Shown in pieces: positions 27,003 through 35,557 of a stretch of DNA of 51,622 bases. A model generated the notes under the pieces. It ran no database searches and had not been told where the DNA came from. It was given only the letters and a program-made list of their open reading frames with translations. Positions within the stretch are counted from its first letter, which is position 1; the number at the start of each line of letters is the position of its first letter. Where the stretch lies: NCBI GenBank assembly GCA_946185805.1, contig CAMHKU010000009.1:1-51622 (forward strand). The letters run 5' to 3'. The DNA is from an uncultured Prevotellaceae bacterium. GTDB lineage: Bacteria; Bacteroidota; Bacteroidia; Bacteroidales; Bacteroidaceae. The position numbers were made by a program, and so were the translations under genes.

Positions 27003-30000
27003 ATGAAGCAAAAGATATATACCATCATCGTGATGCTATTATGCTCGGTGAGCATGATGGCTCAGAATAAAGTGATTACGGGTACGGTGACCGAGGTCTT
27101 CGGCAACGCCAAGGAGCCTATCATGGGCGCCAACGTGGTGCTGGTGAACCCCCAGGGCCGTTACGTCAAGGGTGCCGTGACCGACATGAACGGTAACTAC
27201 AACCTGCAGGTGCCCGCCGACGCCAAGAACCTGAAGGTGAAGGTGTCGTATATCGGCATGAAGTCGCAGACGGTGAACTACACCGGCCAGACGCGCCTGA
27301 ACTTCAACCTCGAGAACGCCACGACGGTGCAAGAGGTGACGGTGACGGGCCAGCGCGGCGGCCGCGACGGCATGGGTATCACCCGCATGGAGCAGACATC
27401 GTCAGTGCAGAAGCTCGACATGAGCGAGATTGTAGAGACGTCGCCGGTAACCAGCGTGGAGGAGGCCCTGCAGGGACAGATTGCGGGCTTGGACATCAAC
27501 CTCGGCGGCGACCCCGGTGCGCGCAGCAGCATCCGCATCCGCGGTACCAGCTCGCTGTCGGCCAGCAACGAGCCGCTGATAGTCATCGACGGCGTGCCGC
27601 AGGATGTGGACATCAGCGAGGATTTTAATTTTGCTACCGCCAACGAGGAGGACTTCGGCGCCCTGCTGAACATCGCCCCGGCCAACATCGAGAGCATCGA
27701 GGTGCTCAAGGATGCCTCGGCCACGGCCATCTACGGTACGAAGGGTGCCAACGGCGTGCTGCTGATCAACACCAAGCGCGGCGCCACGGGTAAGACGAAG
27801 TTCTCGTTCTCAACAAAGTTCACCTTCAAGGACGAGCCCGACCCCATACCCCTGTTGAACGGCGCACAGTATGTGTCGATGATGCAGGACGCCATCTGGA
27901 ACGCCGCCAACGCCAAGGGTGTGAGCAGCGCTGCCAACGAGATGAACATGCTGTTTAACAATGCCGAGCTGAACTACGACCCCACCTACCGCTACTACGA
28001 CGAGTATAACGTTGACACCGACTGGCTCGACGCCGTGAAGCGCAACGCCATCATCACCGACAACAACTTCTCGATGACCGGCGGTGGCGAGAAGGCCGTC
28101 TACAAACTCAACCTCGGCTACTACGACGAGCAGGGTACGACCAAGGGCACGGGCGTGCAGCGACTCTCGGCCGGCATGAAGATTACCTATAACTTCAGCG
28201 ACCGCCTACGCGTGCGTACCGATTTTAACTTCAGCAATACCAACAAGGACGCCAACATGCTGGACAACGCCCGCTCGGTGGCCATGCAGAAGATGCCTAA
28301 CCTGAGCCCTTACTATATCGACGACGTGACGAAGGAGTCGACGGGCGTATACTTCACCCAGCAGGAGGACTTCCAGGGCGCCTTCGACGGCAGGAAGAAC
28401 TACAACCCCGTGGCCCTGGTGAACGAGGGCTACAGCAAGACCACCCAGCGCAACGAGAAGATGACCATCACGCTGGAGTATGACTTCCCCTTCCACCTGC
28501 AGTACCAGGGCTGGGTATCGATGAACATGACCACCACGAAGAACAAGAAGTTCCTGCCGCAGGAGGCTACGGGCGTGCTTTGGACGAGCAACTATGCCAA
28601 CCAGTCGACCGACGCTACCAGCGACGCCTTCTCGCTGCAGACGGAGAACAAGCTGATTTATAACAACACCTTCGCCGAGAAGCACAAGCTCATCGGTACG
28701 CTGCTGATGAAGACCGCCGACAGCCAGAACTTCAGCTATTCGAGCGTCACCTACGGCAACGCGTCGGCCAACCTGAGCGACCCCGTGGTGGGCAGCGTCG
28801 TCTCCTCATCGGGTAGCGGCAACAGCGAGAAGCGCTCCGTCATGTTCATCGGCCAGGCCGTCTACAGCTACGACAACCGCTACGTGCTGCGCGCCACCGT
28901 CAACCGTGAGGGTAACTCCACCATGGGTAAGGACAAGCGATGGGGCACATTCCCCGCCTTCGGTGTGGCCTGGAACGCTGAGCAGGAGCACTTCTGGAGC
29001 GAGAGCGTCAAGAAGTGGCTCAACACGGCCAAGGTGCGCGCCGGCTTAGGCTGGAGCGGTACGTCGCCGTCGGGAGCCAGCATCTACCTGGGCGCCTACA
29101 AGAGCTTAGGACAGTATATGAACATGCCCGCCATCGTGCCCGACCGCATGCAGCTCGACAACCTGAAATGGGAGACCACCCGCGAGATAGACCTCGGTAT
29201 CGACCTGCGACTGTTTGACAAGCTGAACTTCACCTTCGACTACTACGACAAGGAGACCAGCGACATGCTGCTCAAGGACACCAAGCTGCCCGTCACCACG
29301 GGTTACTCGTCGGTGAAGTACATCAACTCGGGTAAGATGTCGAACAAGGGAATCGAGATGCGCTTCGACTTAGAGGTGTTCCGCAATAAGGATTGGACGG
29401 TGAGCATCAATGCCAACGTCAGCCGCAACGTCAACAAGGTGAAAGAGCTGCCCTCGACATGGGTGATGGACAACTACACCTTCGGCAACGGCAACTACGC
29501 CCTGCGCATCGTGGAGAACGCCCCCGTGGGCGCCTTCTACGGCTACCGCTACTTAGGCGTCTACCAGAACACCCAGGAGACCTACGCCCGCAATGCCGAG
29601 GGCGGTATCATGAACGACTGGCAGGGCCAGCCCATCACCATGAAGAACGGCACCGAGCAGGTGTACCCCGGCGACGCCAAGTATGAGGACATCAACCACG
29701 ACGGCGTCATCAACGAGAACGACATCGTCTACTTAGGCAATGCCAACCCGAAGTTCTTCGGCGGCGGCGGATTCCAGGTGCGCTGGAAGCAGCTCACGCT
29801 CACCACCTTCTTCTACGGCCGCTACGGCCAAAAGGTCATCAACGGTGCACGTATAGACCTGGAGAACATGCGCGGCAAGACCAACCAGTCCACCGCCGTG
29901 CTCCACCGCTGGCGCAACGAGGGCGACCAGACTGACATCCCCCGCGCCCTCTATGGCATGGGCTACAACTACTTAGGTTCTGACCGCTTTGTGGAGGAAG

Positions 30001-30239
30001 CCTCCTTCCTGCGCCTGAAGACACTCTCGCTGAGCTATAACCTGCCCAAGAAGTGGCTCAAGAGCCTCGGCATCAACAAGCTCAACATCTTTGCCACCGG
30101 CTACGACCTCTTCACCTGGACCGGCTACAAGGGACAGGACCCTGAGGTGAAGATGCCGTCGCCCACCTCGCTGGTGAAAGACAGCTCTACCACGCCTGTG
30201 TCGAAGCGTTATGCCTTCGGTGTGAACATCGACTTCTAA
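27003..30239 (+). CDS. SusC/RagA-type TonB-dependent outer-membrane transporter 1
   Basis: 1078 residues. Signal peptide (1-20, ending MMAQ), a carboxypeptidase-regulatory-like domain (VITGTVTE...GANVVLVNPQG, about 23-100), a TonB-box-like VQEVTVTG near 112, and the plug (EEALQGQIAGLDINLGGDPG..., IRIRGTSSL, PLIVIDGVPQD, IESIEVLKDASATAIYG, GANGVLLINTKRG), followed by the 22-strand barrel ending in YAFGVNIDF. It imports a ligand captured by the SusD partner encoded next. Leu-Gly pairs in this gene are repeatedly written TTA-GG although Leu is otherwise almost always CTG/CTC. Confidence 0.97.
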   Translation: MKQKIYTIIVMLLCSVSMMAQNKVITGTVTEVFGNAKEPIMGANVVLVNPQGRYVKGAVTDMNGNYNLQVPADAKNLKVKVSYIGMKSQTVNYTGQTRLNFNLENATTVQEVTVTGQRGGRDGMGITRMEQTSSVQKLDMSEIVETSPVTSVEEALQGQIAGLDINLGGDPGARSSIRIRGTSSLSASNEPLIVIDGVPQDVDISEDFNFATANEEDFGALLNIAPANIESIEVLKDASATAIYGTKGANGVLLINTKRGATGKTKFSFSTKFTFKDEPDPIPLLNGAQYVSMMQDAIWNAANAKGVSSAANEMNMLFNNAELNYDPTYRYYDEYNVDTDWLDAVKRNAIITDNNFSMTGGGEKAVYKLNLGYYDEQGTTKGTGVQRLSAGMKITYNFSDRLRVRTDFNFSNTNKDANMLDNARSVAMQKMPNLSPYYIDDVTKESTGVYFTQQEDFQGAFDGRKNYNPVALVNEGYSKTTQRNEKMTITLEYDFPFHLQYQGWVSMNMTTTKNKKFLPQEATGVLWTSNYANQSTDATSDAFSLQTENKLIYNNTFAEKHKLIGTLLMKTADSQNFSYSSVTYGNASANLSDPVVGSVVSSSGSGNSEKRSVMFIGQAVYSYDNRYVLRATVNREGNSTMGKDKRWGTFPAFGVAWNAEQEHFWSESVKKWLNTAKVRAGLGWSGTSPSGASIYLGAYKSLGQYMNMPAIVPDRMQLDNLKWETTREIDLGIDLRLFDKLNFTFDYYDKETSDMLLKDTKLPVTTGYSSVKYINSGKMSNKGIEMRFDLEVFRNKDWTVSINANVSRNVNKVKELPSTWVMDNYTFGNGNYALRIVENAPVGAFYGYRYLGVYQNTQETYARNAEGGIMNDWQGQPITMKNGTEQVYPGDAKYEDINHDGVINENDIVYLGNANPKFFGGGGFQVRWKQLTLTTFFYGRYGQKVINGARIDLENMRGKTNQSTAVLHRWRNEGDQTDIPRALYGMGYNYLGSDRFVEEASFLRLKTLSLSYNLPKKWLKSLGINKLNIFATGYDLFTWTGYKGQDPEVKMPSPTSLVKDSSTTPVSKRYAFGVNIDF

Positions 30240-30241
30240 AA

Positions 30242-30273
30242 CATTGAACGTTGAACATTGAACATTGAACATT
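30242..30273 (+). repeat. YRTTGAA heptamer spacer
   Basis: Four 7 bp units (CATTGAA, CGTTGAA, CATTGAA, CATTGAA) between the SusC stop and the SusD start. It forms the complete spacer. Confidence 0.85.
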
Positions 30274-31839
30274 ATGATTACCAAAAGCATAAAACACCTA
30301 TTATTTGCAGGTTGGCTGTGCTGCGGCGCCGCCGCAACCCTCACCTCCTGCAACAACTGGCTCGACGTGCTGCCCAACAACGAGCAGGTGACCGACGACT
30401 ACTGGAAGTCGAAGGAGGATGTGGAGGCCGTCATCGCCTCGGGCTACTACTATATGCGCCAGTGCGTGCCTACCTACATCAAGTGGGGCGAGCTGCGCGG
30501 CGGCGCCCTCTACACTCAGAGCACCGGCGACGCCAAGCTGCAGGACTTCAATATGACGTCGAGCCACTCGCTGTGCGACTACTCTAATATATATAAGGTG
30601 ATAGGCATGGCTAACAGCGTCATCCTCTACGCCCCGCAGGTGGACGACGACACCTACTACGAGGCCATCCGCAACTCACACCTGGCCGAGGCTTACTTCA
30701 TGCGCGCCTACAGCTACCTGCTGCTGGTGAAGAATTTCCGCGACGTGCCCCTCGTGCTGTCGGCATACGTCAACGACAACGCCTCGTTCGACCTGGCCAA
30801 GTCTTCGGAGGCTGAGATTATCGCCCAGATCAAGGACGACGTGAAGAAGGCACTGGCCACCGGCGCCGCCAAGGGCACCTACGAAGAGGAGTGGGCCACG
30901 AAGGGCCGCGCCACGAAGTGGGCGCTCTACGCCCTGATGGCCGACGCCTGCCTGTGGAGCGAGGACTACGACCAGTGCATAGAGTACTGCGACATGATTC
31001 TCAATGCCAGCGACAACTTCCGTCCGGCATTCATGACCAACACCAACGACTGGTACACGATGTTCTACCCCGGCAACTCCAACGAGAGCATCATGGAGCT
31101 GAACTGGGACTACTCGTCGAACCAGGAGACCAACAACTTCTCGTCGCTGTTCACCGTCACCACGTCGTCGCCCCTGCGCCCCACGCTGGACGCCGTGAAC
31201 AAGATGAAGAACGAGACACAGACCCTGCGTAGCCGCGGCTATACCGAGGACGGCCGCATGGGCCGCATGCTGCTGGCCACCTATATCCCCGACAACGGGC
31301 AGATGATAGGCTGGAACACTGCCAACCAGTATTACATCTGGAAATACTATGGCACCGACGTGCAGGACATCACCGGTGGTGCCCGCGTACACCAGGATGC
31401 CAACTTCATCCTCTACCGCGTGGCTGAAATCATGCTGATGAAGGCCCAGGCGCTGACCATGAAGGGGCAGGGCTCCTATCAGGAGGCTGTCAGCCTAGTT
31501 AACCGCATACGCAACCGCGCCGGACTGGCCGACCTTGACGCCACCATCGACGAGCTCGACGAGCTAACCCTGCTACAGGAGATTCTCGACCAGAAGGAGA
31601 TGGAGTTCATGGCCGAGGGCAAGCGCTGGTACGACCTGCTGTGGTTCGGACGTATCGCTGGTAACAAGTACAAGAAGCAGTTTATAGCCCAGGTCATCGA
31701 GGGCAACCAGACCACCAACCAGCAGTGGATCCTCTCCGTGCTGCAAGACCCTAACGCCTGGTACATGCCCCTGCCGCAGGCCGACATCGACCACAACAAG
31801 CTGCTGGAGCAGAATCCCTACTACGCCTCGACAAAGTAA
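30274..31839 (+). CDS. SusD/RagB-type surface lipoprotein 1
   Basis: 521 residues from ATG 30274 (an in-frame TTG at 30265 belongs to the spacer repeat). Lipoprotein signal ending LTSC (Cys26). The mature part shows SusD hallmarks: NNWLDVLP after the cysteine, YFMRAYSYLLLVKNFRDVPLVL with the TPR-like helices, ATKWALYALMADACLW, and the C-terminal VNRIRNRAGL...LDQKEMEFMAEGKRWYDLLWFG and MPLPQADIDHN. It forms the lid over the SusC barrel. The 81 bp covering signal and start are 80/81 identical to those of the second SusD gene, while the mature proteins are unrelated at sequence level apart from family motifs. Confidence 0.96.
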   Translation: MITKSIKHLLFAGWLCCGAAATLTSCNNWLDVLPNNEQVTDDYWKSKEDVEAVIASGYYYMRQCVPTYIKWGELRGGALYTQSTGDAKLQDFNMTSSHSLCDYSNIYKVIGMANSVILYAPQVDDDTYYEAIRNSHLAEAYFMRAYSYLLLVKNFRDVPLVLSAYVNDNASFDLAKSSEAEIIAQIKDDVKKALATGAAKGTYEEEWATKGRATKWALYALMADACLWSEDYDQCIEYCDMILNASDNFRPAFMTNTNDWYTMFYPGNSNESIMELNWDYSSNQETNNFSSLFTVTTSSPLRPTLDAVNKMKNETQTLRSRGYTEDGRMGRMLLATYIPDNGQMIGWNTANQYYIWKYYGTDVQDITGGARVHQDANFILYRVAEIMLMKAQALTMKGQGSYQEAVSLVNRIRNRAGLADLDATIDELDELTLLQEILDQKEMEFMAEGKRWYDLLWFGRIAGNKYKKQFIAQVIEGNQTTNQQWILSVLQDPNAWYMPLPQADIDHNKLLEQNPYYASTK

Positions 31840-31841
31840 AT

Positions 31842-31890
31842 GAAGAGTGAAGAATGAAGAGTGAAGAATGAAGAGTGAAGAATGAAGAAT
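31842..31890 (+). repeat. GAAGART heptamer array
   Basis: Seven perfect 7 bp units (GAAGAGT and GAAGAAT, mostly alternating), followed by TTGCTACCGC and a small hairpin (GCTGT-TCCCT-ACAGC). The same array plus the same TTGCTACCGC tail recurs at 33694. A second short array (GAATTAAA units) lies at about 31931-31948 before the next start. Confidence 0.9.
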
Positions 31891-31952
31891 TTGCTACCGC
31901 TGTTCCCTACAGCAGAGAATAAGGCAAATGAAGAATTAAAGAATTAAAGACT

Positions 31953-33695
31953 ATGAACAGAACAGATAACAGAGCGAAAAGAAGCATGAAAATGACGATG
32001 AAGTGGCTGTGCGCAGCATTCTTCATTCTTCATTCTTCATTCTTCGTTTCCTCTTGCGACAAGGATGTCATCGACATCAACAGCGACCCGTTCAAAGACC
32101 AAACATACACCAACACGCTGGTGTCGCCCATCTCCACCTTCCTCGGGGAGCAGGGCGGCTATGATGAGTATGTCAACGCCCTGCGCTATTCGGGCATGTT
32201 CGACGCCCTCAACCAGTCGTCGAGCGGCGTGAGTTTCACGGCCTTCGTACCCACCAACGACGCCATGAAGGCGTTCTACAAGCGCCGCGGCGTTGACAGC
32301 CTGCGACAGCTGGAGGCAGAGTATATGCGCCAGTTTATACTCTACCACACGGTGAAGGACTCTATCCTGCCCGACGCCTTCGTGCTGAAGAAGTCGGTGC
32401 AAAACCTCTCGGGCGACGAGATTAAGATAGAAATCGACTCCGTCCACGCCGGCGAGGCCACGCTCAACGGCGAGGGGCGCGTGATGGAGATGGGACTCTC
32501 GGCCTTCAACGGCAAGGTCTACGTGCTGTCGTCGGCCATGACGCCGCTGGTGGAGACCATCTACGACCGCGTGGTGAACGGCGGCACGTCGAGCATCATG
32601 GCTGAGGCCCTGCGCGCCACCGGCTGGGACAAGAAGCTGAGCACCGTGGTCGACACCACCTTCAACGAAGAGCGCCAGCGCGTTGTCACACATTATTATT
32701 ATACGCTGCTCAACGTCAGCGACGCCACCTTTGGCAAGGCCGGCATCGGCAGCTTCGACCAGCTGAAGACCCGCCTGAAGAACGACGACCAGCAGGGACT
32801 GACAGAAGACTCGCTACTGCGTGAATATGTAGGTTACCATATCTTGCTGAACCAGTATGCCACCAGCGACCTGGGCGCAATCAGCGGCTCTGAGGTGACC
32901 CGCATCTGGAGCACCGCCGCCACCAACCAGGTGTTTACCGTCACCACCGACACGCTGGCCACCGACGAGGCCAAGAAATACACGCTCAACGCCTCGGCAC
33001 AGCAGGCGCTGTTCGTCCCCACGGCATCGAACGTGCTGGCCAAGAACGGCTACGTACACGAGCTTGACGGATGGCTGCCCATCTGGGAGCCGGAGCAGAC
33101 AACGGTGCTCTGGGACGTGGCCGACTATACCGACATCAAGAATATCGTTGAAACAGAGTACTACCAGCCCGCGGAGCCTACGTCGTCGGAACAGCGCTAC
33201 CGCGTGGCCAACGCCACCTGCTTTGAGTACGAGGCCGGCGAGTCGGGCTCCAAGAACACCAGCTACAGCGACATCGACTACGTCACCTGTACCAATAAGT
33301 TCAAGGCCAATAACAACGACCGTATCGTCTTCAACCTCGGCTACATGGGTTCGGTGAGCATGAAGACGCCCACCATCGTCCGTGGTAAGTACCGCGTGGA
33401 GATTGACTTCGTCTACACCTCGTCGCAGAGCTTCATGCGCACGCAGAGCGACGGCAACGGCGGACTGCTGAAAATCAGCTTCGACGACGATGCCGACCAG
33501 ACCACGTTCAAGGCGCCTTACACCACCGTGTCGAGCATCCAGCAGGGTGTCTACAACACCACGCTCTACGACGAGGTGGAGTTCCCGCAGACGGCCTCTC
33601 ACAAGTTTAGCTTCACCATACTCGACCCGGCTGCCAGCACCAACAAGGGCTTCAGCATCCAGATCGACTGCATCAGGTTTGTGCCTATTAAGTGA
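31953..33695 (+). CDS. FAS1 domain surface lipoprotein 2
   Basis: 580 residues from ATG 31953; a shorter start at 31986 (MKMTMKWL) gives a more normal lipoprotein signal and is equally possible. Lipobox VSSC (Cys35 from the long start). FAS1 units: YSGMFDALNQSSSGVSFTAFVPTNDAMKAFY...FILYHTVKDS, and a second before residue 375 ending VHELDGWLPI. The C-terminal 180 residues (from about CFEYEAGESG) look like a beta-sandwich, perhaps a binding module (VRGKYRVEIDFVY..., FSIQIDCIRFVPIK). Unusual: the hydrophobic core of the signal (FILHSSF) is encoded by four perfect ATTCTTC repeats at 32018-32045, the reverse complement of the spacer unit GAAGAAT. Confidence 0.85.
   Translation: MNRTDNRAKRSMKMTMKWLCAAFFILHSSFFVSSCDKDVIDINSDPFKDQTYTNTLVSPISTFLGEQGGYDEYVNALRYSGMFDALNQSSSGVSFTAFVPTNDAMKAFYKRRGVDSLRQLEAEYMRQFILYHTVKDSILPDAFVLKKSVQNLSGDEIKIEIDSVHAGEATLNGEGRVMEMGLSAFNGKVYVLSSAMTPLVETIYDRVVNGGTSSIMAEALRATGWDKKLSTVVDTTFNEERQRVVTHYYYTLLNVSDATFGKAGIGSFDQLKTRLKNDDQQGLTEDSLLREYVGYHILLNQYATSDLGAISGSEVTRIWSTAATNQVFTVTTDTLATDEAKKYTLNASAQQALFVPTASNVLAKNGYVHELDGWLPIWEPEQTTVLWDVADYTDIKNIVETEYYQPAEPTSSEQRYRVANATCFEYEAGESGSKNTSYSDIDYVTCTNKFKANNNDRIVFNLGYMGSVSMKTPTIVRGKYRVEIDFVYTSSQSFMRTQSDGNGGLLKISFDDDADQTTFKAPYTTVSSIQQGVYNTTLYDEVEFPQTASHKFSFTILDPAASTNKGFSIQIDCIRFVPIK
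32018..32045 (+). repeat. Four ATTCTTC repeats encoding a signal-peptide core
   Basis: Four exact tandem copies of ATTCTTC, the reverse complement of GAAGAAT found in the spacer 130 bp upstream. Since 7 is one more than 6, the array reads through all frames and encodes a heptapeptide period F-I-L-H-S-S-F. The inverted arrangement allows a long RNA or DNA stem with 31842-31890. Confidence 0.9.
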
Positions 33696-33728
33696 AGAAT
33701 GAAGAGTGAAGAATGAAGAGTGAAGAAT
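33694..33728 (+). repeat. GAAGART heptamer array
   Basis: Five perfect units alternating GAAGAAT and GAAGAGT, beginning inside the TGA stop of the preceding gene, followed by TTTGCTACCGC and a small hairpin (CCAT-ACCG-ATGG), as at 31842-31890. Confidence 0.9.
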
Positions 33729-33790
33729 TTGCTACCGCCATACCGATGGTGATAAGATAGTAATAAAGAAATCTGTAAATAGGAATAATT

Positions 33791-35518
33791 ATGATAGCCA
33801 AGATAAAAACCCGACATTTGATAGGTTTATCATTTATCATTTGTCATTTATCATTTAGCGCAGCGCTGCTGTCCTGTTCGGAGCTGAAGGACGACAGCCA
33901 CTACAAGGAGTCGGACTCCCCCATCAGCAACGCTGAGCTGAAGATTGTAGACCAGAGTTCGGAGAGCTACATGCAGAGCCGCAGCGACCTGTCGAGCATG
34001 AACCAGCTCTTCCAGAGCCAGGGCATCTACGACGAGCTGCACAAGAAAGGGCAGCTCAGCACGATGCTTGTTGTGACCAACGACCACTTCACGCAGCCCG
34101 CCGAGGACGTGACGTTTATCACCCGCTCCCACGTAAGCGACATCTCCATGTCGCCGGCCAACCTTGAGGACGGCACCCGCCTGATGATGTGGCACGGCAA
34201 GTATGTCAATGTCAGCATCGACGAGCTGGGACTGGAAGGTAACATCGTCGACCACGTACTGTTTAACAACGGCGCCGTGAAGGAAGTCATCAAGACCTCC
34301 ACGGGCTATATCTACGTGCTCTCGGCCATGATCCAAACGCCCACCTCGCTCAAGGACTATATCGACCAGCTGCCCGCCGAATATTCTATTTTCCAACAGA
34401 TGGTGCAGGCCTCCGGCGGCAAGGAGTTCGACCGCGTCAACTCCAAGGCCATCGGCGTCAACGACCAGGGTAACACCGTCTACGACTCGGTGTTTATCTA
34501 TACAAACACGTTCTTCGACAACGTGGGCTTCGACATGAACTCCGAGTCGCTTACGGCCACCATGCTGCTGCCGTCGAACAGCGTCATCAACGCCGCCCTC
34601 GACGATGCCCACCAGCGCCTGCAGAGCTGGGACCTGGAGCGTGGCGACAGCATCATCAAGGACTGGATACTGAAGACCGCCTTCTTCAACAAGCGCTACA
34701 CGGCCGCCCAGATACAGACCACCGACCTGCAGGACCTGAAGAGTATCTACAGCACGCAGTGGCGTACCAACGTGCAGCAGGTAGACACGCAGAACCCCAT
34801 CGAGCTCAGCAACGGTATCGTCTACAACGTCACCAAGCTGCACATACCCACCAACGTGCTCATTTACCGTCTGAAGGACTTCTTCTACTACTACGAGTTC
34901 TGCACCGACGAACAGAAAGCACAGTACTACAAGAGCACCAACCTGAAGTTCAACTCCTGTGCCACCGAGGTAGACCCCTGGACACCGTGGGCCGGCGTAT
35001 GGCCGGCCATTCAGAATCGCATCGTGCGCTTCGACAAGGAGCCCAGCGACCTGAAGGACGACGAGGGATGGGTGCTCGACTTCACGCCCATCAAGCATAG
35101 CGACGACGGCAGCGTGCGTCCATATCTGGTGCCGCCGGGGGCCTACCGCCTCTGCATGGGCTCGGTTCAGAACGCTGGCTTCGACGTCGTCTGCACTGTC
35201 TATGCCGACGGCAAGGAGATAGCCAAGTCGAATGCCATCACCTGGGGCACGGCCACGACCTTCCACTACGACCGTAACGGCACCGGCTATCCCGAAGGCT
35301 ACGACGCTGCCTACGTGCGCGAGCAGGGCGGCAACAGCAAGGCCGGCAACTACGACCGCGACGGCGGTGTGATGATCGACGAGGTGGTCATCCCCGACAC
35401 CAAGGGCGACGGCTCGCCCGTACAGCTGACCTTCCGTCTGAACGTCCAGAACTGGGCCGGCAAGACCAACGTCAAGCTGCACCACTGGTGCCTGCGACCC
35501 ACGGAGAACAATTATTAA
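33791..35518 (+). CDS. FAS1 domain surface lipoprotein 3
   Basis: 575 residues with lipobox LLSC (Cys29). The body is FAS1-like but weaker: LSSMNQLFQSQGIYDELHKKGQLSTMLVVTNDHF, VDHVLFNNGAVKEVIKTSTGYIYVLSAM, a second unit LTATMLLPSNSVINAAL...LSNGIVYNVTKLHIP. The last 180 residues resemble a beta-rich module (PPGAYRLCMGSVQNAGFDVVCTVYADGKEI). The signal core GLSFIICHLS is encoded by ATTTATC/ATTTGTC heptamers and is shared with the following SusC, though one protein is a lipoprotein and the other is not. Confidence 0.8.
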   Translation: MIAKIKTRHLIGLSFIICHLSFSAALLSCSELKDDSHYKESDSPISNAELKIVDQSSESYMQSRSDLSSMNQLFQSQGIYDELHKKGQLSTMLVVTNDHFTQPAEDVTFITRSHVSDISMSPANLEDGTRLMMWHGKYVNVSIDELGLEGNIVDHVLFNNGAVKEVIKTSTGYIYVLSAMIQTPTSLKDYIDQLPAEYSIFQQMVQASGGKEFDRVNSKAIGVNDQGNTVYDSVFIYTNTFFDNVGFDMNSESLTATMLLPSNSVINAALDDAHQRLQSWDLERGDSIIKDWILKTAFFNKRYTAAQIQTTDLQDLKSIYSTQWRTNVQQVDTQNPIELSNGIVYNVTKLHIPTNVLIYRLKDFFYYYEFCTDEQKAQYYKSTNLKFNSCATEVDPWTPWAGVWPAIQNRIVRFDKEPSDLKDDEGWVLDFTPIKHSDDGSVRPYLVPPGAYRLCMGSVQNAGFDVVCTVYADGKEIAKSNAITWGTATTFHYDRNGTGYPEGYDAAYVREQGGNSKAGNYDRDGGVMIDEVVIPDTKGDGSPVQLTFRLNVQNWAGKTNVKLHHWCLRPTENNY

Positions 35519-35557
35519 GATTGGAGATTGAAGATTGAAAATTGAAGATTGAAGATT
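35519..35557 (+). repeat. GATTGAA heptamer spacer
   Basis: Units GATTGGA, GATTGAA x2, AATTGAA, GATTGAA, GATTATG: the last unit contains the start codon of the SusC gene at 35558. Confidence 0.85.

Noticed and set aside
24738..27011. Very long antisense ORF (757 codons) opposite the first FAS1 gene; similar ones at 33851-35584, 21609-22964 and 41466-42596
   Set aside because: The genes use GCC, GAC, AAC and CTG so strongly that the reverse strand lacks stop codons in one frame. The predicted products are His/Val/Gly/Leu-rich without family motifs, while the sense products are clear.
30265..30273. TTG starts 9 bp upstream of the ATGs of SusD 1, SusC 2 and SusD 2
   Set aside because: Those triplets belong to the ATTGAA spacer repeats; the shared peptide starts at the ATG in each case.
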